A stretch of DNA of 64,000 bases from Epiperipatus broadwayi (GCA_028023455.1 JAQFVV010012405.1:8411291-8475290); one strand, 5' to 3'. Shown: positions 22,231 to 35,327, counted from the first letter of the stretch. Notes: generated by a model from the letters alone, not told the origin. Translations and numbers: made by a program.

Positions 22231-25050
22231 AAGTATCTAAATAAATGATCACTATCGAATAGTAGCCTGTGTCTGCATTCAGCTAATTTTTAGTATACTT
22301 CATCTTCAATCATCAACTGCTGTCTTGGCTGGTGCCTTTACACCCTCTATAATTCAATTTTGCCTGTCATAATTGTAAATATCTATTTTAAAAAAAGTTC
22401 ATTCATACACACATTCATTCTGCCTTCAAGAAAGCTCAATTGATATTTAAGAACTATCAGGCAACTTAGAATCAGATACAAAACCAGTTAACTCACCATA
22501 CTTGCTGATGTGCTATTGGTGAGCAGGCCATCCATGTTTGTTTATTATATGAATGTAATCATATGCAATGACAGGAATGTCGGAAATGGACATTAATTCT
22601 TTTAAAGCCATAAAGAGAAATTATTGTGCATTAATGCTTTCTTTTATTTCTTTTTCTAATTTAATTTTCCATTTACTTGTTTTGTATGAAATATTGAAAA
22701 TGCACACACACACATGTGAAAAATATATTATGAATATTTTTTTTATGAATAAATTGCTCTATTATATTAAAATCCATAAATAATCACAGAATCGTTAGAC
22801 TTTAATTCAGTTCACTTTATAAGTACAGTAAAGAAAATGACATGCTTTTATCACAGCTTGGCTCTAAAGAAACTATATTCTCATGCTGTTTATTGTGATT
22901 GTTCATAGATATTAGTATATTAAGAATTTACCAGTGTCAAATTAATGGCACTGTATCTTGTACTTCTTACATTTTGTATTAATTAATTTTCTCTCATATT
23001 AATCATACGTTAAAATCTGCTATCCAAAACTGCTGGATTAGATTTTTAAAAAAAAAAAAAAAAAATTATTAAAAAAAATCTTATTCCTTTTTTTTAAAAA
23101 TCAATTTCATTTTCTAAATTTTAGTATATTCTTAAAATATGATACTTCTTTTATTAAATTTGTCTTTGCTACTCACTTAAGAAGTTCTTTAGTCAAATGT
23201 TATAATTTAGAAACTTTGATAGATTTAATAGTAATATAAGCAAGTAATAATTTTAATAGTCTATTCAGTTTAAGGCTCTTTTTGCTTTTAACTTCAGCTA
23301 TACTTTTTAAATTTTCTGTGAAAGTTTAAAAAGGAATGATATATCTTTTTTTTTTCTTTCTATTTGAATATAATTTAAGAAATGCTAGAATAAATTATTA
23401 AAGGAGTGACTTTTAGTATCAAACTATTATTTACAATGATTGAGTATTATCACTTGGTCGCTTATTGTGTAATATTTGCAATCTGTCTTTTGACAATTTA
23501 ATACTCATCTTTATATTTGTGTGCATGATTTTTCTCCAGAGTCACTATTCTATATTTTTTTACATGTAATCTACATTATTCTATTTATATGTAATGATTG
23601 GTGAACTATGTCCATTAATACAAGTCCAACGTATACATAATTATAATTAATTAAATTAAAGGGTTAGAACATTAAATATAGTTTGAACATTCATTATATG
23701 GAAACTGTTGATTCTTTTGAGGAATCTGAAATTTTACTAAAATGAACAATGTTTCAAATACATACCTGGTGTTATAATGATAAAATGGAAAAATATCTAA
23801 AAATTGAGATGTAAAGATTAGTGTAATTTAAATGCAACTACTAATGAAAATTGTTTTAAACAAAAAAATGAAGTACAAAATAAATTTAAATTCATTAATT
23901 ACATTTATTTGATTGCAAAGAAAGTTTGCATTGTATGTAGTAGAAATTATTAATAAAAAATAAAAATGCTTTAAAAGTGTGGGTGAGTGTTGTTTTTTTA
24001 CCTACAGTTTAATATATTAGTAAATATTGTTTTAAAAACATTCATTAAATTTAAAAAAAAAATGAAATAAATTCATTGTATCCTATATTTATTTCATTAT
24101 GAAAAAATGTTACATTTGTTTATACTTACATTTTTTTGATTTCTAAGAAATTTAGCATTCTGTATATGGCAGAAAATTATATACTCTTTGCTTCACTGAT
24201 ATTCTTTTTTCTGTTGATATTTTGAGGATGAATGTTTTGCTTAGAATTACTAAACTTTTTGTTTTTATACTCTATACATAGTTGATAGTCAATATTGAAT
24301 AAACATGGTTTTTTAACATTTCAACTTTTGTCATTAAAATGGAATTATATTCTGAGTATATGAATTTCCAATTATGTGACTGAAGTAAGTTGCTAATATA
24401 TATTTTTATTTTAGAGTGTTTTATAAATTAATAATAGCATTTTTTTTATGCTTTCTAATATTATACATAGTTACAAATATACAGTATTAAACAGCTTCTG
24501 GATACATTAAATTTCTTTTTAAAAATCATACCACATACTATAATTTTTAATTTCATTTTTGCTTCCTAATTAATCTGATGTAAGAGTCCTGAGATTAAAA
24601 GTTGCCACCATATTTTTTTCTGCTCTTTTTTGTTTTGAAAATGAATTTTTAGCATAAAATAGTTGAGATTTATGTAGCTTAGAAGTAAAGACATAACCTG
24701 AATTTTTAACCATTCAACTTTTTTTTTTTTTTGATGTATGGACTATGGGAATTGTAATCTTTATATTTTTGCATTTCCATTTTGGCCAAATAAAAGTGGT
24801 TGGAAAATAAAAAGTTTAAAATTTATTTAGTTCAAAGTAATAGTAGTCTACCTTTATATAAATCAGAGTATATAAGTCCCCTCTCATTAGTATCAAATAA
24901 GACATTAAATACTATATGCATTACTGTGAATAGTTTCAGGGATCTGAATCATATAGTTAAATCAGGAATTCTGGTTTTTTTAAAACTAATGCGTTAATAA
25001 TTATCCTCCCTTTTGTGATAGAATTTTATATTCACTATTAGCTGCAACTT
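22231..25050. other. AT-rich sequence with nothing recognised
   Basis: The stretch 22231-22450 may still be 5' RTE sequence but could not be aligned. The rest shows only homopolymer A and T runs (for example 23048-23065). Confidence 0.5.
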
Positions 25051-25178
25051 AAGTATAGCAGTCAAGCATTGGTGGTCGAGAGTCAGCGACGACTGCTTTA
25101 CAAACGGTTGTCCCGGTTGGCGGGTTCGCTTCCCAGTTGATGCTATGACACATGAGGAAAAAAAAGTAAAGTATAGCA
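25051..25178 (+). mobile_element. tRNA-derived SINE, second copy of the 5648 family
   Basis: AAGTATAGCA at 25051-25060 is repeated at 25169-25178 around a 108-bp insert. It begins TCAAGCATTGGTGGTCGAG, has the B box GGGTTCGCTTCCC and ends TGATGCTATGACAC plus an A-rich tail, matching the copy at 5648-5744. An extra GGTTGGC just before the B box and substitutions in the anticodon arm make it more diverged from a tRNA than the first copy. Confidence 0.85.
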
Positions 25179-26930
25179 TTAGAAATTAAAAAATAAAATT
25201 TGAATCAATGATAATAAAGGAAATAGGTTTATTACTAAAGTAAAAGTAATAAAATAACCTGTGTACAATATAAATAAAAGGAATAATATTTATTAAAGTA
25301 ATTCAGAATAAAATTAATGAAGTATTATAAAGATATCTAATTTTTATATATTTATCTTTGTTTCATTTTTATTATTTTTTATTACTATTTAATTTATGTA
25401 AGTTTAATTAGTGTGTGTATATATATAATGAGATATTTCAATTTTTATAAATATAATGGAAATAATATTTAAAAAAAATAGTAATAAAGTAGTTGAATAA
25501 TTAAATGTAGATGAAACTAAAGGTTGATTAATTAGATATAAAACACTGACATTATATAACATATAGCTTTAACAATGGAAATTTAATTTAAAGTTTAGAT
25601 TATATAATGAATAAAATAAAAGTCATTTAAATTTATTATTTGATGTATATAATATTGTTTGTAAATTAAATAGAAATATGATGGAACTGCAGCATTTGCT
25701 ATCCCAACATCCATTACTTCAAATTACATATTATCCTAAAAAAAAGTTGTAAGCAATAAAAAAACATTAATATTTTAAAGTTAATTAGAAAGATATAAAT
25801 TTAAACGTATATTTAATTTTTAAACATGATAGCTGGCTTTTTTTTTTTCACACTGTTCATTCTATGTTTCATGCTGTCAAATTTCAATTTCATGAATTCA
25901 ATTTTTCATCCATTTTTTTTTTTTTTTTTGCTGCAATCTAAATTAAAATAGTGCTTTTTTCTCTCTTTGCCCCCCCCCCCCCCATTTTTTTAAAAATTTC
26001 GTTTGAATTGACTTCCAAAAGCAAAGCTACTCATCATAGCATTCTTATTAAAAATAAATGAACTTGTGAAACAATTTCTGCAAATGATGATTATTAATTA
26101 TAAATGGGAAGAAATCGAAATGATTTTCATTCATGGGATAATCGAAAGAGAAAAATTAATTTATATAACAATAAAACAAAAATACAATAATTATTATTTT
26201 TTGAAGGAATGTAATGTAAATCTATATGCTCTCTGCACTATTCTAATTTGTTTTTAAAGATTATTTTTTGTTATAATCTTAATTCTTTCACATATTAACA
26301 TTTTGAATTATATATATATGCATTGTAAAAAAACATATGAGCTCAGTATATGGAAAAATACGATTTTTGAACAGAACAATTTATTATACAAAGCACAAGC
26401 TACTACTTTTGTACAGCATCAACTAGATATCTTGGAATCAAATATAGCAAATACTGCTGATCCACTATTTATGGATATAATGATTATTAGATTTTATAAA
26501 TAGTTTCATTGTTGATGCTTGATTATTTAATTTTTTTTTCATTTGGTACATTGCTTCTAGTTTATACTGTAAAATATCTTATTACCAAATTATTACTAAT
26601 GAATTCTTAATAAAAAATTTAAAATAAGGGATAATTTAATACATATTTTTTTAAAAAACTAACATACTGAAGTATATTATTAGTTTGTAAAATTGAGGGT
26701 TTTTTTTTTTATAATCTGTTGCTTAGTTGCAATGTAAGATATCTTAATGCTAAAGTGTATATGTAAATGTATAATAAAATCATAGAAAATAGATTATCTT
26801 AAATAAGGATAAATTTGAATGCCATATTTAATAAAATACATATATGTATTGAACCAAGTCCAAAAAGAAGAAGCTTATTCTTGCTAGATTTAACTGGGTT
26901 TAAATACCTTTTAACATAATTTTAATATTA
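25179..26930. other. AT-rich sequence with nothing recognised
   Basis: Only low-complexity DNA, including T runs and a C14 tract at 25970-25983. Open frames at 26066-26257 and 26303-26503 have no family resemblance and strongly AT-driven composition. Confidence 0.5.
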
Positions 26931-27220
26931 TGGGAATGGATCGGCCCTTCAAGCAGAGGGGGAACTACCATTGATAGCATAGCCTTCAATGATACCCATG
27001 GTCAGATCTAGCTATACAAAGCATAACGACCATATTTCTAGACCATGGCCATTCTTGACTACTGGCTTCAAACCCCTTCCATCCAAAGCATTTTATTTAT
27101 TTTGAGAATCAATCTCAGGTGCTAGCTAGTCAGCATGCTTTGGATGACAGGCTCACAATCCAGTGCTTGACATATCCCATGACTAGATCACACTTTGTCT
27201 CAGGGTCCACCACATTTAAC
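26931..27220. repeat. Less AT-rich unassigned repeat-like island
   Basis: From GGATCGGCCCTTCAAGCAG to GTCTCAGGGTCCACCACA the base composition is clearly richer in G and C than its flanks. A perfect 12-bp inverted repeat, CATCCAAAGCAT (27080-27091) and ATGCTTTGGATG (27135-27146), encloses 43 bases. No coding frame was found. It looks like a fragment of a noncoding transposon or SINE, but no family was recognised. Confidence 0.4.
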
Positions 27221-28654
27221 ATAAAATAATAACTATATTCTTAAATTAATGGTGATGAAGTGACAAAAGAGAGAGAGATAATATTTAAGCAAACATTAAT
27301 ATTTATTCATGCACACATATTTAATATAAAATAAGACAATATAATATTTACATAAAAATATAAATGATTACTTTCAGGCTAAAATTATGATAGTCCTTCA
27401 TTAATTAAAGTTCATTTAAAATAAATATAAAGTGCCTATAGACCATTATTTAAAAGTATCTTTACCTACATTTTCATGATTGTCAGTTTCCAACTGGTTA
27501 CCCCTTTGATTCTCCATCGATGGTTTCATGGCTTTCCTTCCAGGTTTCTATCAAACAATGAGAGAAGGAGAGTATGCAGCAGTGTCTCCTTTAGGGCTTA
27601 GGCATTTTTCTCTGGCATTGACTGGCTCCAGGAGGTGAGTACATTGATTTTAGCAGTGGGCATTAGGGCCTGAAGTTATTAAACACACTCCTATGACTGT
27701 TCTGCAACTTTTGCATTGATGTTGATCACAGCAGTATGCATTTCCAATTTCTGAATATCCTGCATTCTGTCCAAACTGAATAATAATAATCCGAACTGAC
27801 TGGACTGAACTAGCCAGACTGATTTACAGATTGAAGACAGACTAATTGTATCACAAAGTGAAGAGCAGAATGATCTAACAGATTGCAGAAGCAACTAAAG
27901 AACAATAGCCAAGATGTAACTTATACTTTTTCTCTCCCATTGTTTTAATTTCTTATCATCTTTAATTGATCATAATTTAAATCTATATTTTTAATTAATT
28001 TTTAGATTTCCCTAATTAATTGATTTTTACATTTTGTTTTAATCTAATCTTTTTCTTAGATTAATACAATTTCAGTTCTTATCAGTCAGAAATCTTATAA
28101 ACTAATTACATTTTCGAAAGTTTTACTAACATTTATTTTTACAGATTAATTTTTTTATTGTTTTCACATTTGCTTACCTTTTTTTAGACATTTTATTAAT
28201 TTAATTAATAAAAAAGGAGAGTATTCTTTAATTAAAAACAAATTTTATTCTAACTTTAGATTTTTTCTTTTTATTTTATAAAAAAAGTTTTCTTTAAAAA
28301 GAAAGAGAAAAAAAAAAGTTTTAAATCTTTTTCTAATTCTTCTCCTCACCTGCTTTTTTTTTAACAAATAGTTTTATTCTATTTTAAATTACTATATATA
28401 CTAGATAAGTTAGTTTTATTCTATTTTAAAAGCAATGTATACTCAATCTTTTATTTTTTACAAAATTGCATTTTAAAAATCTTAAAACAAAAGAAAACTA
28501 CTCTAAAACATATACTTTCTTTCTATTTTCATTTTTATTAATTTAATCATTTATTTTTAAATGAAAAATATGTAACGCTAGCTATATGTGTGGTTTTATA
28601 CATATAGTGGTTTTTTGAATGAACAATCAAAATACTTCACTATAAAAAAAATAA
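27221..28654. other. AT-rich sequence with nothing recognised
   Basis: No exon or repeat boundary could be supported. An 8-bp hairpin (CTATATGT/ACATATAG) lies near 28581-28608. Confidence 0.5.
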
Positions 28655-28735
28655 TCGATTGGTCAATAGCTTGGTAAGACATGATATTCAAGCATTTGAC
28701 CAGGAGTCTTTCAATTTTGAATCCATCATTATATA
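28655..28735 (+). mobile_element. Possible tRNA-derived SINE head
   Basis: TTGGTCAATAGCTTGGTAAGAC resembles an A-box region and TCAATTTTGAATCCATC a decayed B box about 40 bases later, the spacing of a tRNA promoter. No second copy or target duplication was found. Confidence 0.35.
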
Positions 28736-29140
28736 AATGTACTAAACCATGTAGAGTATTTCATTTTTAAAAAAAATGGAAGAGAAATATTTGAACAAGT
28801 GTAATTTTGACAATATTTTTTATTCTCTGAAAAACCGAAGTGACATCTTTTAAAATGATATCTTTCTTTTTTAAAAAATCAAAGAAAAATCTCCATATAT
28901 GTGAATGAAAAATTTTCTCATTAAAAATGCATTTGATTTTTTTTTATTTTAAAGCACCACTTGATATTTATTTACACAGAGGCTAAACTCTGTATAGTAG
29001 CGCCACTCAGTGCAAACCAGAGTATTAATGGATCATGTGATGTTTATTTATATAAAAGATTTTTAATATATTAGAATATGTTGTGATTGGGTCGGTCTAA
29101 TTTTTGTATATTAATATATTTTGGCTTAATTTATTAACTT

Positions 29141-29310
29141 ATGTGGAGGCCTATTGATATAGCAGTTAATGCATCAGTCTTTTATGCCCAAAACCTGGAT
29201 TTGAATTGGGTTGAAACTTGCAAAGATTCTAAACAAGATTAGGATTTTTTTTCCAGATAGCCAGCCCTTATCATCTGAATTCACCATTCATAGCTAGACT
29301 ATAAAACAAA
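29141..29310 (+). mobile_element. Probable tRNA-derived SINE
   Basis: The head GTGGAGGCCTATTGATATAGCAGTTAATGC carries an A-box-like segment, and CCTGGATTTGAATTGGGTT is a B box. A T run and CAGATAGCCAG block follow, similar in layout to the copy at 43349-43640 (T run, then CAGATAATTAG). The 3' limit is approximate. Confidence 0.55.
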
Positions 29311-29872
29311 AAAGGAAATCTTAAATTCTCATTATCCAATATTTTACTAGTTTGCTATGTCTCTTTATTTCCTATTTCTCCATAGGGAGAAACTGAGGAA
29401 GTCTTTTTGCTGTAAGCTATTTAGACTGTAATTTTTTTCTTTATTATTATATTGTTAATTTTTTATATTATTTTGTAATCTTGCTTCATCTTATTTTTTG
29501 TAATATCACTTAGTACTGTAATGATAATAGTACTAATTGTTTTAAAAATAAATTTTCACTGTAAAAATTTGATTACCTATAAAAATTTTATAATAGCTAT
29601 ACTATAAATTATATAATAAGTCACTCAGATTTACAGATTTTTTTATTTCCATCTCTTAAAAAACTTTAACTATAAACTGTTAGTAAAATTTTGTTTTTTA
29701 TTTATCTTGTAGATTATTATTAAATGTATTTCATTAATGATTGTAGTTATAACTAGTCTGCTTTTGAGTTTTAATTACAATCAATGAACTTTGATTTTTC
29801 TAACAATACATGTATAAGTCTTTAAAACTAACCTTTGTTATGAATACATTTATTTATTTATTTATTTTGTAG
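29311..29872. other. Intron sequence upstream of AP3B exon A
   Basis: AT-rich intron with no recognised repeat. It ends in the acceptor TTTATTTTGTAG just before the exon. Confidence 0.6.
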
Positions 29873-30033
29873 GATCCTAATCAATTAATTCGAGCCAGTG
29901 CTTTACGGGTATTATCTAGTATAAGAGTTCCTGTCATTGTGCCAATTATGATGTTAGCCATCAAAGAATCTGTTAATGATATGTCTCCTTATGTTCGTAG
30001 GACTGCAGCCCATGCCATTCCCAAGCTTTATAG
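29873..30033 (+). CDS. AP3B1: AP-3 complex subunit beta, exon A (trunk)
   Basis: This exon encodes 53 residues, [20 protein letters not shown] through AAHAIPKLY, plus two bases of the next codon. The protein is the large beta subunit of the AP-3 adaptor heterotetramer, which sorts membrane cargo from endosomes or the trans-Golgi network to lysosomes and related organelles. The residues form helices of the N-terminal adaptin (HEAT/ARM) trunk and are nearly identical to metazoan beta-3 proteins, where they follow …TFQRALK at about residue 125 of human AP3B1. Acceptor TTTTGTAG and donor AG|GTAAAT are standard; phase 2 exit. The preceding exons were searched for by eye in 1-29872 and not found. 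The symbol is given for the family: invertebrates have one gene co-orthologous to AP3B1 and AP3B2. Confidence 0.97.
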
Positions 30034-30659
30034 GTAAATAATGTGTTTTTGATATTTATTTTAAAGTGGTAATTTCTTGCAGTTTCTTTGTGCATTTTTT
30101 TTTTTTTAATTTCTTTTACACTAGTTTACATGAACTCCCTATCCATAATTCATAGAATAAAAAATTAGGAATTCATAATTTTTTTAAAATTTTTTTTATG
30201 CATTTGTTTCCCTGTATAAATCTATTATGAATCATCTTTTAGTTAACCATTACTTCTTCATATGCATATTCATTATGCATTCAATCACACATAGTTAATT
30301 TCTGACTCTATTAGATTTATTAACTTAAAGTGTACATTTTAATAAATTATAACATAAGGATATATGTATTTACTAGCTATACTCATGGGTTTGCTTACAT
30401 TATTAAATTAAATGAATGTAATGTATTTGATAATTAAAATAAATGTAAATAATATTTACATGAAATAATAATACATGAGATATCAACAGCAGGTAAAAAT
30501 AACTATTGTCATGCATCTTTATAAGCAGTGTTGTAAGTCATTTTTAACTGCAGTTGATAACTCCTGTATTTCATATAAATATTGGTTGAATATCAATTTT
30601 CAACTACATTACATTGTTTTATTTTACTAATGCGGATTTCATGCACTAGTAGAATTATA

Positions 30660-31440
30660 TATATATAATGTAACAACAATAAATATACACAGCATTTATA
30701 TTGGCTTAGTTTGCTTAGCAATAGTTGTGATGGGGAATGGATGTGTATTTATATTGTTCATGCTAATACGTGTGATTTACATATAGCATTATGTGGGGTA
30801 TATAGGCCATTTCTTAGTCAGGGAAATGCAGTATTCTTTCTTGTTAATGGTGTATTTGTCTTTAGAAATGTGCCACTCTTCTTTAATCTTTCATTTAGCA
30901 TCATTGCGTTCTGTGCAGACAATGTTACAGGGGAGGAAACGAAGGTGTGGCCAGTTGAGAAGTATTTGAAAAAGATTGAATGGGTGTTGTTGCTTGTTTT
31001 AGCCTTGTTATAGAGATAGGTGTGTTGCGTGATGCAAGTACATAGGTTGGCTGAAGATTCACCGTTGTAAATGGAGAAGCAAGCAGGATTATGGCATTTG
31101 CTTTTATAAATGATTTGAAAGTGGAGTTAGCTGGCAAACTGTCCTTTGAGTTGTTAAGAAAACATTGCAGAGGGAGTGGGGTGCACAAAGTTATTTGATG
31201 GATGGGAATAATAACTGGTGATGCGATGGGTTATGGCTGGGATGCAGGGAAAGGAAATCCAGGGCTTCTCTCTGATATTAATAGTGAGGATGGGGGTGTT
31301 GTGTTCTATAGTAAAAATTCCTAATGGTTTGTAGGAGGTCAGTGTTCTTGAAACCTATGCTGTGCAATTGTGATATATATGCGCTTATGTTTTCCTTCTT
31401 GTGTGATTCAAGCTTACATAGGTAAAGTTATAAAAAGGCA
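30660..31440. other. G-rich unassigned island
   Basis: The + strand is markedly G-rich and C-poor here compared with its surroundings. Open frames exist on both strands (+ 30711-31013, 100 codons; - 30925-31188, 88 codons), but neither matches a family I know. The C/A-rich minus strand could be a decayed coding region of a retrotransposon (for example an ORF1), given the similar skew of the minus-strand element at 32650-34620. This is a guess from composition only. Confidence 0.3.
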
Positions 31441-32649
31441 TTTTATATTTGTAACCAAGATTTGATCCTACTCGGTAAAGTATATTGTGTTATTCATAAA
31501 TAACAACAAAAATGTTAAGCACATACAAATATATAATTGAATCAAGCAATGGATGTAATAATAGAAAACATCCACATGAACTAAAATGAAACTCCAATAA
31601 AAAATTATTTTTTTATGACAAGGCTATTTTTAGATTCAATCAGATTTACTATATGCTAATAATAATAGAGAATGCCACTTGTAATTTGTCTTAACATATA
31701 ATTACTTTGACTTGTAGAATTATTGACCCTGTTGTATTTTTGTATATTAACAACTTAGATAGCAGGTTATGAAAATGCAATATTCAGAGTATGAATGAAT
31801 AAATAAGATGAATTATTTGTACTCTTATGATTTCAATAAATTCCATTTTACTTAAGGAGAATAATTTAAAAATATTTGCAGAAAAAGTAATTCATAAAGT
31901 ATATGATTTGATCAAGTTTTTTTTTATACATTGTTATAGAACTCCTCCATTTTTTATTAGAAGAATTTGAGTAGATTGCTGTCTGCAACTCATTTAATAT
32001 CACTTACGGTTTATTATTAACACCATCATAATATTTATGTTGCTGAGTGGTACGACTGATAAACTAGTTGAAAGAAATATACCTTTGACTCGATCTAGAA
32101 AGAATGTTTAGTTAAAATAAACTAAACTAATAAATAAATAAGTGAAGGAATATATCAAATATTGAGGGCATGCCATGGCTTTTGCTGATTTGAGCTCAGT
32201 TTGAGTGTTAAGGGCTCTACTAATCCTGGGATTATTTTTAAAAAATTAACTAGCATTAGTATAAGTTTTTTCAAAAATAAACTTTAAGCATAACTAGCTA
32301 AATATCTGAAACTGATGTAGAAATTATATAGTTAATTACAAGCTTGCTATATTATTATATTGCCAAAATAATTATATAAAAAAGTATCATGATATTTAGT
32401 TTAGTATATACTAATCTTCTGGTAACAATGGCTTATAGTTGAAGTTATTGATTAAAATACATATATTTTCAACTGATCAAATCTTTTTAATTGTTTAAAT
32501 TTAAAACCAAGCTGGTCAAACTTTATACAATCGTAAACTTCAGTGACAAAATAAGAATAGTTTAATCACTGGATGGGATATTGGACTATATAATTGCCTT
32601 TTTTTTTTTTATCAATGGAAGACTAACTAAGAAGAAAACATGTGATGTG

Positions 32650-34620
32650 ATGCATTGTGACTTCTCTTATACGGAGTCAGGAATCTTGCAGCCATTATGC
32701 CCAGAGAAATCTGTCAGCCACTTTACCTTTCAATTTTCTCATAGTCTTCTCTATCCTGCTCCATCCCATTTCCACAACATAATCTTGGTCAACTCCATAG
32801 CTTTTATATCTTTTCCCAAACCCAGCAAAAAAAACAATAACCCATTTTCTGTATAATCACTTTGTTTATATTTATTCTTCCACAATTTCATTATTTGTAC
32901 CCTTTCTGCTTTCAGACATTTACATTCAATTAACAGATGCCTACTATTTTCTATGCCTTCCTTACATAACTTGCAGACTAAATCACCCACATTTATCCAT
33001 TTATTTGAATATTCCTTTGTTGCTAAAGATCCTGTTTCAGCCTTAAATAGTAAACTACTTTCTTTGCTATTATCATAAATTAACTCGCACCCAATATTCC
33101 ATTTACTTCTATATATATTTAAACTCTTTTTACTCTCCATACTAGTTCTCCATCTCTCCAATTCCCTATTCTTTATTAATGCATTTATTCTTCTATCCCA
33201 TTCCTTACCACTATAACACTCAACAATTCTCCTAAAACTATCATCCCATTTTTGTGTAAGTATACTAACATAAATTCTTTATCCAAATCTTCTGCATACC
33301 GTACTACCTTTCTCACCCATCCTGTTGTTTGCCCTTTACTCATAACCCAATTAAATACTATTTGGCTATTCTCTTATTATCCATAAACTGCAATCTACCG
33401 AACATTTTCATTTTTCTTTTTGCATCTCTCATATAAAAACTTGACCATCCCATTTCTCCTTGAATTGCCTCCTTCACCATCCACAATACTCCTTTACTAA
33501 CACATAATGCATCATTACCATATATTAACCCTGCTACTGCCATTCTTTTCCATACGATTCTAGCTACATTATACTTATTATATGAAAACACTGTTAAATT
33601 TTTTTATCAACCCCTTTTTTTCCTTTGCTTCATTTATCAATTTTTTTCTTCCATTCATCCAAACAATTTCTCTGATTACTTAAGACAATTTCAAATAGTT
33701 ATACCCCCAATACAAATTCTTTGTTTTCTTTTTTTTTCCAGTATTAATCAACATTGCTTTTGATTTTTTCCTCATTAAATTTAATCCCCATCACTTTACC
33801 CATTCTTGCAAAAAGTCCTCAGCATAACTTTCATATCTTCCTTTCTTTCTGTGCACAAGAAGACAGCAAATAAAAGACCCAATAATGTATGTACTCACTT
33901 GCCACCTATTAATGGTATCTCTATCCCTCTTCCTAGTCGTTCTATTGCTCTCTCCATTTCTCACAAACCAACAAAATAGGTGACATAGGGCATCCTTGCC
34001 TTAGTCCAACCCCATTTTTAACTTTAACTGATTCTATATTCCCTAATTGATACGTATAAGTAATTATTTTTATATAATCTCTTAATAAAATCCACTAAAG
34101 CTCCATCCATTTGCCTTCTCTATATCTATAAAAACCAGATATAACTGTCTACCTGTATTTCTACTCATATCTGTAAGCTGTGTAACTATAAATAAACTAT
34201 TTTCTATATGCCTATCCAATCGAAAGCCTCCCTGCATTTCTCCCACTATATTATTTTCTTCCATACATTTTGTTACCCTTCCAGCTACCATATATGCGAA
34301 AACTTTATGTATCACTGACGTTACACTATCGGGCTATAATTGCTTAACTTTCTATGATCCTTACCCTTTCCTTTAAATAATAGCCTTACTCTTGTATTAC
34401 TCCAACTATCCGGAAAATCTCTTCTGTGCCATCTTATTAAAACAAGATAATTGTTTTAATTTTGCCCTATTTCCTAAATTCATTACCATCTCTGCTGCCC
34501 ATCCATCCAAACCTCTTGCCTTTCCAACGTTTCAATTTTTTCTCTCCCTCATTCACTTCATTTTCTGTAAACATAACATTTCCATTACTATATGCTTTCA
34601 TGTTTGTTACCAATCAACAA
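32650..34620 (-). mobile_element. Decayed non-LTR retrotransposon, third type
   Basis: The minus strand reads, in order, an RT start (about 34550-34330, with GKATG.DGWAAEMV-like and DHRKLSNY-like coding), then MEENNIVGEMQGGFRLDRHIENSLF and LYLVFIDIEKA (34315-34082, palm motif A), then a thumb block (33591-33358: VWKRMAVAGLIYGNDALCVS and EAIQGEMGWSSF). It ends in a C-terminal segment with LVCKLCKEGIENSRHLLIEC (33161-32751), a Cys-Cys-His-Cys finger. The catalytic YADD region (about 33850-33700) is too decayed to read. Several frameshifts and stops. The arrangement differs from the RTE copies and from the jockey-like element; it may be RTE-X or a related clade. Confidence 0.8.
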
Positions 34621-35150
34621 TTATATTAATGACCTTGATGCCATCTGGTGACCATTGTTGAAATCAGTCTTTTTTTTTTTTTTTTAATGAAAAAAAATGA
34701 TTGCCTTTCATATTTGTTTTAAAGGAATATTTTATATTGACGAATAGACAACCTGTAGACTGTCTAATTTTGTTTTACAATTTTTATAAAAGCATCACTA
34801 TTATGACATTAAGAAAAAAAAGTAATTAAAAAAAAAACTGCACATTTTTTGCTTGAATAATATAAAACGATTTTTTTAATTTTTAGAATCAAAAACATTA
34901 GCATTTGAAAACATTCATTGCTACAGATACTAATACCCTCACTTGAAAGATGGAGAATAAATTTTAAACAGGTTAGAATATCAATTATGCGCTTATAACG
35001 CTCATTAAAGAAGTTATATATCATTACAGAAACAGGTTAGAAGTAGTATGGCAAAGTTTTTATTTGCTCTGTTTTATATTGGCAAAAAAAATAATTAATA
35101 GTTGAATGTATGTAATATTTGCTACTCTTAACATTCAATTCCATTACAAA

Positions 35151-35327
35151 TAAATCAAGTCTTGTCACATGATCTAATTTAACAAGCTTGTATTACAAAT
35201 GTTATATATAGAGCTCACAAATAAGGTCTTAACAAACTTTGCAGAATATCCCCAACCCCAGACCGGTTTCTGTTACTGGCTTCCTCAGTGAGGTACTAGG
35301 ATATTCAAGCATTAGATTAAAAATACC
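35151..35327 (-). repeat. Hammerhead-like repeat unit, copy 1
   Basis: About 177 bp repeated at 35505-35681 (period about 354 bp, roughly 90 percent identical by eye). Read on the minus strand its centre is GAAUAUCC, then ACCUCA (stem I), CUGAGGA (35288-35282), 11 bases, GAA, AC-CG-GU (stem III), C and UGGGGU (stem I), then GGAUAUUC. The hammerhead core CUGANGA…GAAA…GUC is complete, and stem I is six pairs. Stem II (AGCCAGUAACA) no longer closes properly. An outer 8-bp inverted repeat (35244-35251 and 35299-35306) frames the motif. It probably derives from a Penelope-like pseudo-LTR or an animal retrozyme. Confidence 0.5.
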
